Assembly: GCA_034670405.1 (NCBI GenBank)
Contig: JAXDDX010000003.1
Coordinates: 6,450,001-6,514,000 of the forward strand
From: Hoplostethus atlanticus
Lineage: Eukaryota; Chordata; Actinopteri; Trachichthyiformes; Trachichthyidae
Reading direction: 5' to 3'
DNA length: 64,000 nt
The translations under genes were made by a program, and so were the position numbers. This document shows positions 13,772 to 26,548 of the stretch, piece by piece. The notes beneath the pieces were generated by a model. The model was not told the origin of the DNA and ran no database searches. It saw nothing but the letters and a program-made list of their open reading frames with translations. Within the stretch, counting starts at the first letter, position 1. Every line of letters begins with the position of its first letter.

Positions 13772-15278
13772 AAGACAGTGCTGGTGTTCTCTGTACTTGG
13801 CTAGCATGTCAAAATGAAAAACATGTTTATTTTCCATTTCCTATCAAACTTCATCAACCTCTAAAGACCAATTACAAACCACAAGATAGCGCCAAACTCC
13901 ATTTTTGCAATGCTTAGTCTTAATCTTTCAATTGTCGTCGCAGGCCTCAATCTCAAAATAGCTCCTACACCACAAAATGTGTCCCTGTAAGCAAATGGCA
14001 GGGTTTTTTGTTTCCTTTCTCCAAAACGCTGTGTCTTTTGGTCAAAGTTCTCATCGTTGGACCATTTGGAGCAAATTAAGATTCATTTCTGGCCATGTGA
14101 CATTCGTGTTCTTTATTTAGTGTGGTCCTTGATAACACTCCTGGGTGAGTAAAGAGTAATGGCTTCATTCAAAACCGCCCAGTTTGCACTCTAAGACCTT
14201 CTCATCTGGTAGCAATCTCCCTGCAGTTTCAGCCACCAAAAGCCCAATCCATCAGCCACTGTCATGTGCCGCAATGAAATGTGAAAGGGAGTGTAAACGC
14301 GCGGAGGAATAATGTTCTTTTAAAGTGGAAAATACCAGTTTAAACTTCATTTGCGCATAATTGCTTTTTGGAAGAACAAGAAAATAAGGAAATCAATTCA
14401 AAATTCCTCATATTTATTTTAAGATGAACACGGAGCTTTAAATGAAACACGTTTTCTCCTTTTCAAAAATGGCTGTCTGCTCATTATTCTTAAGATAACA
14501 GTAGGATTACTGTTAAATGTGTTGATTTCGTTCATACACAAAAGACTGGTTTTAATTGGTTTCTCTTTCATGTTTCATGAGAGTGTCACCACAGTATGTT
14601 TGGGTTTGGTGGGGAAAATGAGCAGCAGATTGCAGAAGGTCTAATGCAAACAGGGAAAATAGGTGCTGTGTGCATGCAACGTAAGTGATTGTTGCCAGAT
14701 TACACACACCATATGTATTTCTTCAAGAGAACAGACTGTACTTCCTTTTTTTATCTGTGCCTTCCAAAATAATCACACAGTGGAGGCGTACCTACCTACG
14801 TTGACTAAATGGTTCCATGCTTTTACATTTTTGAGCATGCAGACAGCACTATGGCAGGTCAAAGAAGGACAGGACAGCCTTCAGCTATCTCCCACACATA
14901 AAACAAATCATATCCACTGAACTTAAAGGAGTAAAGACCCAGGATAAAAGGTAATATTAACTGTCTGTCTAAACAGATGAAAAGCAATCTTTTACAGCAT
15001 GCAGCCTCCTCACTCCTGCCCTGAGCGCCAAGTGTGCAGTCAGTGCAGTCCCATCAGGAAGGTCAGTGGAGGGCAGCGTCGTGGGATTATGGGATGCAAG
15101 ATGTCTGCCCTTACTAGACTGAGAGAAGGAAATGAGAAGGTTCTAAATAAAGCCAGTTAAAATGAGTCAGACAAAAAAGTGAGCAAGCCTCTTAGTCCAT
15201 TCACTTGCGGCCAGAGATGAGATGGAATTACCTGTAGAGAAGGGTGATATAGGGATACAGACTTGGGTGAAGTGGGGG

Positions 15279-15283
<5 letters not shown>

Positions 15284-15345
<62 letters not shown>
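15284..15345 (+). repeat. (GA)n microsatellite, about 62 nt
   Basis: A pure GA dinucleotide repeat followed by AAAG units. It produces the low-complexity open frames seen on both strands here. Confidence 0.95.
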
Positions 15346-15349
<4 letters not shown>

Positions 15350-16415
15350 AAGAAACACAGACAAAGAGACAATCTCAATCTCAGCCCATCTCAGCTAAGC
15401 CAACTCACAGTTTTCTCCAACTTGAATATATCCTGTGGAGGAATGAGGGCTGCAGGGTTAAAGTGTCCCTGTCAGGGGTTTGACAGAGACATGACAGACA
15501 CAATGTGAGACTACACTAACAGATTCTGGAGTCTACCATGCTACTGGATCCTGTATTGTCTTCACTTTGTCGTCAATAGCCAGATTTAGATTTAAATTTT
15601 GAACCTGACCTTTGGTTCTCTGACATCCTCTGCACGCATGAACCCAATAAAGTAATCATGGAAGTATCACATCACATGACTGAACATCCCAGAGTCTCAT
15701 AACAGTTTCATCATCAGGGAAATGTGTATTGCATATCCATGAGAAAGTTTAGAATCTGTCTGGGATTTTACGTCAATGAAATTGATCGACCTCCTCCTTC
15801 ATATGATATGTGTTTGTTTGACCATTTCCATAACTGTGAGTGGTTTTACCAGCGTGAAGTGAGGCCCAGTAAGTAGCCAGCAGCACGCAGCTGCTTCTAA
15901 TCTTCCTCTACAAGCATGTGTGTTATGGTGGACTGCTCTGATTGGGTATCACGTAACCTCCCTGTATCTTTTGAGGCCTTTGAGGCTATGCTGTATAGGC
16001 GTTGGCTGATTCACTATTGTACCATACAGGTCTCTGCACCTTGAACAATGAATCCTGCCAGCAATACCAAACAAACTGCCCATGTCTTTAGTTGTTCTCC
16101 TATAACCAAATACCAAATAACATGTTCAGAATAGGTTCTGGCTGAAAATGAAAAATGGCACTTGGAAATGCAACTGAATGGAGTTTATTTTTCACTTCAC
16201 CTGATCAAAGAAACTTGATTTGAATAGAAATTGCTCTTTGTTATCAGATTTTAGTTTAATACTAACATAGATAGAGAGATAGAACTGTGAACTGTGTTGT
16301 GTAGGTTCACCATTATTGGACAGCTACTGTTCAACCACTGTTCAAGACAACATCTCCACTTTCAGTGATCCCAAGTTGTTGAAAGGTTTGTTTTCTTTCA
16401 CTCTCTTGTCAAAGG

Positions 16416-16437
16416 TCTCTCTCTCTCTCTCTCTCTC
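16416..16437 (+). repeat. (CT)n microsatellite
   Basis: A short pure CT repeat immediately before the 15-bp hairpin. Confidence 0.9.
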
Positions 16438-16479
16438 AGATATAAACCTGGTCTCTTTCCAGGCCCAGGTTTATATCTG
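16437..16479. repeat. 15-bp perfect stem hairpin next to a CT tract
   Basis: cagatataaacctgg at 16437-16451 is the exact reverse complement of 16465-16479, with a 13-nt loop. It directly follows a (CT)n tract. A second, smaller hairpin (agccagg / cctggct) lies at 16495-16514. Confidence 0.75.
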
Positions 16480-16722
16480 TTCCTCTGTTTTGTAAGCCAG
16501 GTCTCTGCCTGGCTGCTGTGCGTCCGGACTCCTCCACTTCCTATATCCTGCACGACGGTCCTTAGGTTGTTTGTGAAATGGAAGGAGAGCAGGGCTCCTC
16601 TGGGAGGTAACGGAGAAGGGAAGGTCTGAACCCCCCCCCTCACCTCAGTGCTCCTGCAGGGTCCCCAACGGCTCAATGAACAGTGGTCTTGCTCTCCTGA
16701 ACTAGTCAGTTAGACTTGTATG

Positions 16723-16724
<2 letters not shown>

Positions 16725-16760
<36 letters not shown>
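16725..16760 (+). repeat. (TG)n microsatellite
   Basis: About 18 TG units, followed by GAGAGAGA. Confidence 0.93.
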
Positions 16761-16761
<1 letters not shown>

Positions 16762-18031
16762 AGAGAGAAAGTCTATGCAGTTGTGTGGTGAGGGTGGGCT
16801 ATTTTGCTTTTTTGCATGAGAGGTAGATGTCACATTGAGTTAGTCCAGCAGTCGGCTAATGTCCGGCTAGACTGGAGAACAATATTTTTCCAAGATTGCC
16901 CTGGAGTGCCAGTAGCCATAACCAGGCGATGCTGCCGTCTGAGCTCCTGCACATTCTTCTTTTCTTGCATATTACTTTGTCTCTGGCGCTTTCCTATAAC
17001 CCATACGACAAAATAAAATAAATTGTCTCATTTCTAACTACAAATTTCCAGTGGTAGCCTATCAACCTCATCCCACAACTCTAACACAGTCAGCTGCAGT
17101 GAGGCTTGCATTACTTATCTTTATCTGCAGGATGCACCAGTCAGATCTTGCTGGAACACACAGCACAGCTTCAAGATGGACTCTGGTACATTTACTGTGG
17201 ATAGGATGAGTCTCCAGCACATTATTTCTGTGGTATCATTTGTAATAGATTTCACTTGTGCCTTACATTTCTCATATTACGCTCCATTGGAGTTTTTCTC
17301 TCTGTCCTGAAGCTCTATTGCCTTTCAAGCAATGTTTGAGCTCTTCAGACGTAGAAGCAGCTTTTCTGTTCTGGAAAAAATTAAGAATCCATTTATAACA
17401 ATAAACCAAACATTTTCTTGGACAGGACATGAGGCAATGTTTCACTAGAGGGAAATTTCCCCGCCTAATTTGTTCTCAACAAAAGATCTGGGACATCCCA
17501 CGTGTCTTGCCAAGGCATTGAATACCATAGCATGTCAAACCAAAGAATATGACTTAACTGGCAAGAATGAGGACTTGTTTGGTTGTGAAGCAAAGGCCCA
17601 CCCTAAACCAAGACACCCATGCTTGATGAATTGGATTTTTTTTAGTCAGAGCAGAAAATCATGCGTACCCCCAGTGGCCTCCTGGGCTGGGTTGGCTGGG
17701 TGGTTTCCCAGGCAGCTGTCTGCTGGTCTCAGCCCAGGATTGTGCAGCACCCAGGTGGGAGTATCCGTGACCAGGCTGAGGCGAGAGCGGCACACTTGGA
17801 TTGCCAGCTTTAGCAGGAATTCCATCAACACCCGCATGTCGTCTGTCAGCTGAACTAATCTGAAGCCAACAGTTGTAAAAATAGGGCTAGCTATTCAAGG
17901 GTAGATCTCCCTGGGTTGGCTTGGTCTGTGGGAATCCCTTGGCATAATCCTGCAGTTGTTCCCCTGATTGAAAGCAAATGTATCCTTCATCACTGCTGTC
18001 ATAAAACCCTGCCTCTTTGCAAAGCCTTCTA

Positions 18032-18062
18032 ATTGATAGATCTACATTGATAGATCTACATT
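18032..18062 (+). repeat. Short tandem duplication
   Basis: ttgatagatctaca occurs twice head to tail. Confidence 0.7.
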
Positions 18063-20691
18063 TGCACCAATGTACATGTTACTGATGATCATGTTAGTGA
18101 ATTTGAAAACTACCACTGCTGCTCATGGCGCAGTAGTAAAGGCACATACATGATGTGTGTGAGAAAACTTGTAGATCCAAGACAACAATCCCAAATACAT
18201 GCATTTTGAAAATAAGTCAAAGGAATAGAATAGTCTTTTGAGTTACCATTGTCTAAGGCAGATTAAGTTATCCTTCCCTTGTCTAGCCATACATCATTGG
18301 GGTGAAAAAGGCCAAGGGTCAGGGTTCACAGGCTGGCCAGCAGTAGGCTCAGGGACTCACTAGATCAGAGGGTTATTCACTATTTAAAGTTCCAATCCAG
18401 GATTCTCAAAAAAGTCAAGATATGGGAACAAGGAGAAATCCGACACTAGGATGGTCATTCCCCAGCTCTTCCCCCTCTGTTAAACTCTCTCGCTTGCTCT
18501 TTCTCTTTCCCTCCTCATCTGGCCTGGTCTGTTTTCTCCATCAGCCAGAGGAGCCCTGGGTCTTTGTCTGAAGGGATATCTCACACTTTTAGCAATGTAT
18601 GGTCCATTGGCATATAACACCACATGGAGACCCAAGGAGGGGTGTTAAGGCACAGGCTTCAATGGAGAAACGCATATATGGCATCTGAAAGCCAAAGGCA
18701 ATACAGTCCATTAGCCAACAACCATGGAGATTGTATTTCTCTCAGTTTGGACATTCAATAACAGACAGATCATAAGTGTTTAGAGGGAAGTGAAGACACT
18801 GAGGCAACAGAATTCAGAGCCTGAGCAGATCAAGAGAGGATGCACCACAGGGGGGGCACCTAGAATTTCTGGGGCCCTAAGAAAGATGTGATTTGTGGGC
18901 CACCTGACCCAGACCATGGTTCTCATTCCAGTCCGTGACTGTCAACCCACCTGCTGGAAAAATCATTCAGAGAGAGCATTTCATCATTGTGATTTTCTCT
19001 ATTTGCTTTAAAGCTTACAACGTAATACCTGATGAAAGGGGAATGGACAATAGAGTAGGCCTGAGTCCCTTGTGCCCTGCACACAGTCATAAGCCAATTT
19101 TACCTCTCAAATTAAATAAAACATCCTAATAGCGTACGTACAAACATAGAACAATGACTGTCCTTATATTAAGATGATAATAACTAACTAGGTCTATTAA
19201 TGCCTTGAATGTTCATCTATGCATGACCTCCAACAAAAATGTCCACAATGAGCCAGTTGGGGACCCCTGTGAAGGATCAAAATGGCTTGAGACCAGGCCA
19301 TACACTGAGCGTGTGTTCTGTGCATAGGAAGTCATTGTGCTAAAAGAGAAGATGGCAAATGAATTGACCGACCCAAAGAGATGCCTGGATGTCCAAATGA
19401 CTCTACCAGAACCAGAAGGTAGATGGGGGTTAAGAAGCTACAATAAAACTGATATGACCTTTGAAAGATGTTCTTACAACATAATGCACAGGATCTGTGA
19501 ATCCAATGACTCATAACACCTACTGTCTTCATACAATGGTGATTTAAGAGGAAAAAAAGGAATAAATGAATGAAAGTTTTTTGTTTTTTCCTTCTTTGTC
19601 TAGAGTTGGTTTGTTATTTCCGTTGCCTCCTCCGCTCTTTCCAGAGCCCTGTCCTCTGTCCTGGGTCGGTCTGGCAGTGCACATTGTTGTGTCTCTTGTG
19701 GTGTCAAGCAGCAGGTCCACCAAAGCCGTCCAGAAGCCAGGCCTGGAACCGTGAGAAAAGATTGCTGTGTGATTGGATTAGCTTTTGAGCGCCACGTTGC
19801 TTAATTAATGAAAATGACCCCCGAGCAGAGCGAGGCCATTGTCTCCGCAGTGACAAAGTCCCTGCCCATCAACAGTATCCTTAACAGGATTTCACAAAGT
19901 ATGCCAGGCGTTCTTAATTTGTTGGCTTGGGACACAACAAAAGTACAAAAGTACACTGGCAGTTGAATTGCTGTGTTCCCTCTTGTTAGCAGTGGCAAAC
20001 ACTAGCAGTTTAAGTCAGGATCATAAAACAGAAGTTGAATTATGTGACTCAGACCAAATGGGATTTGGGGTGAATAGAGCATGTTTGCACTTGGTCAAGC
20101 AGTAGCAGGGCCTTTTCACTATGTGACATTGTCTTCTTTTGACTATATGGCAAAAGTGCCCCGATGATATACCCTCCATTTCCATTCGGCCAGCCAGCAA
20201 CTCACGCAGTCGCCACACATATGAACAATAGCTACAGGTAACTTGATGATGTGTCAGTCTCTCCCTCTCTCCATCCTTTTTTTTTTCATTTCTCTTTAAC
20301 TTTCTATTTTAGAGGGATGTAAATGTGGGCTGGTCCTCTGAGGGTGACGACCCTGCGGGATCTTCTGAGGGGTGCAGAACCAATGTGACCAGATTACTTT
20401 GCATTCCACAGCGCTGAATGGTTCTCTCTGGAAACTATTACCTGGAATTACCTCAAATCAAAGACTTCTTCCTATTATCTCAGCAGGATCAGTCGAAGTG
20501 ACTGCCAGCTAAGATGTTAAAATAACAATAGTACTTACCTGTTCCCAGGACAACCAGACATTTTGCATGTGGATTAGTCAAACAAAAACTATTCAGTAAT
20601 AAAGCGATGTAGAGCCTGGCAGTAAATTGTCAAAGTAATTATTTTGCTAAGAAGAAATGATGGTAAGAAAAAATGTAGTCACTACAACATA

Positions 20692-20865
20692 ACATTACAT
20701 TACTGTTATTTAGTAGACACTTTTATCCAAAGCGACTTACAATAAGTGCATTCAACGTAGGTAGGCAAGAGAACAACTAGTCACCACAAATCGTAAGTGC
20801 ATCTCATCCCCAATCAAGCATCTAAGAGCATAAGATGTAACATAAGAAATAAAACAAACTAATGG
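20692..20865. repeat. Fish interspersed repeat fragment
   Basis: It contains ttttatccaaagcgactt acaataagtgcattcaac (20721-20756), a block I recognise as widely dispersed in teleost genomes with variants of ttatccagagcgacttac. The boundaries are approximate. It is not autonomous and holds no open frame. Confidence 0.55.
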
Positions 20866-21390
20866 ACTTGCTATGGCCACCTGTCAGTCTTCCCCCACCA
20901 GCCTCATGTTTCAATCACGTCTAATACCTACTGACATTGGCTAAATATTCCCAATGGCTCACCCACTCATCGTGTCGATGAAGATGTGCCCGAGACAGTG
21001 GTGTGCTTTGTGTCCAGCGGCCTGTGCACGGACAGACAGACTGTTGTGCACTAAACAGACACTCCAACAGGACAACTATTATATGAGCGGCGAGCGTATT
21101 TTAGAGTAATGGCTTAGTCAACTTCTAAGGCATCGGGCCTCACTAAAAGACTTCACTAATGTGGTCCCCATGCGGTTGTCTGGGCGGAGAGCCTCATGTA
21201 ATTTCTTGAGAATACCCTTAAATAACAGTTTAAACTGATAGGAGGAATATTGCAGGACCCCCACACCCTCCACCTCTGGTAGAATGGAACTGAATGAGCC
21301 ACCATGTTATCACCAGTGTGTTAGAGTACTCACATTACTTTTTTTGTGGTAACTAGTAACCTAACATGTTCGTTTTTTTATTTTTTGGTA

Positions 21391-21410
21391 ACGCAAACGC
21401 AAACGCAAAC
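21391..21410 (+). repeat. Short 6-mer tandem repeat (acgcaa)
   Basis: Three full units plus a partial one. Confidence 0.8.
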
Positions 21411-24400
21411 GTACTCTTAACTCTTACTTTCAATAAAGAGTAATAAATAACTTTTAAAGCAACTTTCCATACGTATGCAGAGCTCAGAAAAGTGACACAC
21501 GTAAGAAAACAAAATCACTTTGGTTGGTCTCTGTGGCCAATAGACTCTTAATGGGCCTCCTAATGTGTATGCACATGTTTTAGGTCCTTCTTTGAGGTTT
21601 TAAAATCGTAACTGAATTGTGGTAAAGCATGAAATCTGCCCCCTTTCTTCCCGGTGCTTTTGCACCAAGACCTTTTTGTTTTTCTTCCCCCCCAAGCTTT
21701 CATGGTTTCAAATTTCTCCTTGGCTTACAAAGATCTGGAAACCTCTGAGCTTTTGAATGCATCCAGAACAGCAACTTAAAGGTTTTGATTTGTTTTGTCT
21801 TCACAGTGTCTTCTGGTTAAGTGTTGCTCGCTATAAATTTGATGCATCATTTTATTAATTAGACATTTTATGAGGAAATTAGGAGAATCAGTGCTAAGAA
21901 TGGAATGGAACAAAGACCTTCCTGCTCTATACACACTAAAGTGTAGTAAAGAAGTGGGGATAAAGAAGTTACGCAGTGGCAATAAATGAATTAGATCCCC
22001 CTCTTGAATTCATTATGGCTACTTTGTGGGTTCTTTGACAGACTTGGTTTTAGACTAGACTTTGAATTCCAAGCTCCTCATTGTAAGGCCTCTCTCTTTC
22101 TTTGATGAGGTGAACAACAGCTCAGAGACAAATGATCTACTTGCTCCACGCTGCTTTTTTTCCAGGGTTCCTGGGCAGTTTGCCCATACAAGTGAATTTC
22201 TGAGTTTTCTGAGTGTGAGAGAGTTTCATGAGCTTTCATAAGGTTTCATGGGTGTGCATGCATGTTTGAAGGATTTGCCGTTGGCGGAGGGGTAGGAGGT
22301 GAGCATGTGTGCATAATGGTGACCTAAACAGGAAAGGAAAAGACCTAGTAGTAATGGAAGACTGAGAGGGTGAAGAATATGTTGTTTTCCCCTCTCTACC
22401 TGACCTTACAATGAGTCAGCATCAATACAAGAATGTCGTGAGTGGCAGGGAAGCCTATTCCTTCTTTGGTCTTCCTCCAGCAGTCTTGTGTGGTGGGCAA
22501 GGTCCTAATCCTCCAGAGTAAAGGGTCTGTTTTGGGGGAAAGTGTTGCGAGAACATATGATCATGAAGTGTGCAGTTCCCAGGTCATGTGTTTTCTTTAA
22601 CACATTTTGTGGAATTAATTCAATTTCCTGGTTCACACTAAAAGGATGCGCGGTCGGTAAAGCTGCCAATATTGTGGCCATTGTAGGTGTTTTTTTTATT
22701 CTTTTCAGAGTGGAAAAGTCTCTGAAACAGCACTTGGATCATCACTGGACACAAAAACTCTTCACTGAAACCCAGACTAATAAAACTAACTAACATTTTT
22801 TTAGGGTTAGTAACTCTTTCAAGGCAGGGTGCCCCACCCCACCTTTTCAATGGTAGGGGAAACTCTGGGATGCATTACAGCCTTGAAATGAAGAAATCAT
22901 GTACAAAAACACTATTCAGCAAATAAATAAATAAAAAAAATGTGCTGGGAAAATAAAATTTAATTGGAGGGTTTACAAACAGTTTTCATGTAGCGGTGAT
23001 CAGGGAGGAACCTCCATCATATCAGAGGTGGACAACATTGACTGGCCAATATCCAATATTCAAGAAAAGTCCAACATCTGGCTAATATATCCGTCTAACC
23101 ATACTTATAACCATGTTTAAACGCTCTACCACAGGATCTCTTCAATCTGTCTCCAACATTGTCGAGATGGGATTGGCTAATTGGTCTTATTCGCTGTACT
23201 AATACATCTCATACTGTACATCGGGTACTGTAGCCGATAGGCACTTACCCAAAGCTCCTCCTCTTGCCCATCTGACAAGAACCTTTGATTGTTTTCTTTG
23301 GATCAGTTTTATTTCCTTGCAACTTTGAATATGTCTATTTGATGTTGAGGAAGGCCTACAGGTGGGAGCTGGACTTGAGCAGAGGAGGACAGAAGGAAAA
23401 AGCTATCCTTCAATGCCTTCATGCTGATAAAAAAAACAGACACAGATCCACCTGGAAAGGCTAATATAACTGCTAAAACTTCATGGATGTCAATTCAGAC
23501 TGGATTCAGACTGACATTATTTTTACTAGGTAAGTAACCATAGATAAAAAAAAAAAGAGTTTTCCTGGCGTAGGCACATGTGGTCCGTAAAAGTTAGTGA
23601 CATGACTGATTCGGACAGGACTGAAGTCACAGACATGCTCTGTAGTGATTACATTATCCTGCCTCAACCTCCAACTCACACTAATCCCTTCCGAATAGTC
23701 CTACATGCTATGAACCTAGTCGATCAAAGTGGATGTGAACAGTTTCTCCCCATTGTTCGCTGTCAAAGTCACTTGAAGATAAACAATAGTGCAGTGAATT
23801 CAGCAGCTAGTATTCCTTGCCTACTGATTTCTAAATAGAGCAAACCCAAATATTGCTGTTGAATGTAAACTCTGTCTCTCTGTGATCAGTGAGCAAGCCC
23901 TCTTCAGGCTGTCTAATTCACATGACCCTTAAATAAATAAATGGACCCACTGTGTATCTTCTATGTATCCAACCTAGTCCATACCATACTGTTTATAGTA
24001 CGTGAATTATAGCTCTGGGGTGAAGTTCTTTTGAGTGCTGACTTGGGATCAGCTTCCCCGCCCCCGTTTTAAACGTGAACCATTAGTGTGGAAATTAATT
24101 AATACCCAGTTTGTCCAAGGGGATGATTAAAGTTTCATGTTATTGCAAAACTGACTCCAAATCAGCGTTCATTTCAACTCACATCTGAATTACAACCAGC
24201 AAAAATGTTTTGTGCTGTATTTCCCTTGTTGAACCCAGAGTAAACATTATTGTGGGTCATTCCCTCATGGACTCTACCCAAGTCTTTATGAAAATCATAT
24301 GCTTACAGTCATTCTGTCCATGTGTGTATTTGTCTTTATTTCGTGCTTTTTATTAAAGGTAGGCTCTCACCTAATGAACTATTATGTCATTCCGCCAAGG

Positions 24401-24578
24401 GAGGGTGAGTTTCCTTTTTCTTTCCTACGCCACAACAATGAGCTCAGCCAGAACCATAGATCCTGTATTCTTCATTGATGTGGAGCAGTATCATTCCCAC
24501 TCATAAGAAAACAGCTGATGCTGCATGGCTTTTGTTTCAACCTTGCTACACACAAGTATATGAAGTTCAGCTGAAACA

Positions 24579-24730
24579 TTTTTTTTTTTGAGAATAATCT
24601 TTATTGCGTTTTTGTTTTATTAGATAGAAAAGGAAGAATGAGGAGATACAGGAAAGATGCAAAAATGGAAACCACAACACTGCATACATGGTCAAGGTCA
24701 CTTTAGCCCATTAAACCACCAGGACATCCT
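24579..24730 (-). repeat. tRNA-derived SINE-like retroelement, minus strand, with poly-A tail
   Basis: On the minus strand it begins with an A-box-like ggtggtttaatgggctaaag. It continues with a pyrimidine-rich body (tttcctgtatctcctcattc) and ends with two aataaa-type signals, the last about 15 nt before an 11-nt A run (the T run at 24579-24589 on the plus strand). This layout resembles common teleost SINEs. A good B box is missing, which suggests an internal deletion or old decay. Confidence 0.55.
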
Positions 24731-26525
24731 GAACAATGTCTGTTATACATTCTGGTCTTTTACAGAGCCCAGGAGTGGCCGTCCTGTAGGGAACAAAGTA
24801 TTATCATGCTATTGTGGCCGCACAATATAAAAAACATGCATGTGAATTGTGAAAAGTGTGGGAACAGTTTTCAAACATGTGCACATAATAAGTAGAATCA
24901 ACGCAACCGCACAACACCGCCCCCTTTTCTGTGACTTGGTGTCGGAGAGCTTGTGGACCTGATAACACCCTGCATGGCAGCATTGTCAGTAGATAATGCC
25001 TCGATAACTTTAATCAGCAAATGTGTCCATTACACCAAAAGACTCATTCAACTAAATATATCTTTATTCAGCAAGACATCAGGGTAAAAAACTAAATAAA
25101 TCAATGCAATAAAATGATTTCAACTAATTGTGGCAAGTGAGTGAAATCAGTTGCTAATCACAACTAAAGTGAGCACACACACAGATATTATTAACTTGTG
25201 TTAATTAATTTCTTCACCGTGAGTTTTAAAATTGTGTGCAGAAAATAATGAAAATGAGGGTAAGAATTAACCAAATCAGGTAAGAATATGTATCTTTTGT
25301 CACTCGAACAAATCAAAATGAGCATGAGGTGTATCGTGTGCACAAATTGTGTCCTCGAAATATAGATTTTCTTCTCTTGCAGCCGCTCCGATGCTCCGTA
25401 GTCTGTTGCTAAGAGCAGCGAGTCCAGTCCAGTAGTATTTGTTTACTACACCAGTTTGTTCACAGTCACTCTGGCACTGGGTCGTAAGGAGTCTGGTACC
25501 ACACATCTATGGTGATGCATCCATGGAGGGGGGAAGTGATAACAGGCCACACACTAGGATGCGACACATTTCCTCACCAGTCTCCATTGTTAAGCCAGTC
25601 AAGTGTTCATTGCTAATATTCTCATTCGGGCTGGCGGAACGGCAGACGAACATGTTTTCACAGCCGGTGCGTGACATCATCACTTTTCAAAAGCACCTCA
25701 TAAACACATAGTCCTCTGCTGAGGTCGGGCCTGGGAAAGGTTACACACACGCCTCCACCCTGCTAGTCATTGTCTCTGAGTGACAGTGATCTAAGAGACC
25801 GTGAATGATGAAAGTAACTGAAAAAAACGTTTAAAGGCAAAGAGATTATAAAATAAAGTTTTTTATTAGTGCCGGGTTTAAATAGCGCTGTATTATCTGT
25901 TCTCCATTAACTTCAACATGGATTGCTAATCAGGTCCTCGGTGTCCTGGCTGGGGGACTCTTGGTACCGGGCAGTACCATGTGGAGGAATTAGATTAATT
26001 CTGCCATCAAAGATTTCCTGGAATGTCCAAACACAGTCCTGCTTTTAGCAAAAAGAAAAAAAAACGCCATTGAAATATCAAACAAAGAAAAGCTTACAAA
26101 GAAGTGAGTCCCTGGTCAGTCAGAAGGTCTTACGTTAATTCAAAATAATATCACCGGGGATTTAAAATGTATGAAATGTGTTTTCCAATAGGACTGCCCT
26201 TTAAACCTTCACACAGAGGCCACACAGCACGCAGAACAGAAACATGGTGATATTTCCCTCAGACCGAGGCTTTAATCTCCATGGCTAGCATTTGGCATTT
26301 GCCGAAAATAATTGTTTCCCCACTGAACTGTTTTATGAGGCTAAATGAAACGGCAGTTATCCGCAGACGCTTTAAAACAAACGGCCTGATGGCATGGTGG
26401 AGCATTGTGTGATATTTACTGTGCACGTGGTGCAAGCGGGTGCAGATATACCAGATTAATTATTGATTACTTATTGGAGCTCTTCCTTTAGAGTTGAGGT
26501 TTGTGGGGCTTCATGTGCACTATAT

Positions 26526-26548
26526 CCCCCCCCCCCACACACACACAC
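26526..26548 (+). repeat. C run followed by (CA)n
   Basis: About nine or ten C, then about six CA units. Confidence 0.8.

Noticed and set aside
15157..15508. Serine-leucine and glutamate-arginine repeat open frames
   Set aside because: Translation of the (GA)n microsatellite in different frames; no gene.
18850..18905. Possible repeat fragment near ctagaatttctggggcccta
   Set aside because: Vaguely resembles fish transposon sequence but I could find no second landmark or terminus.
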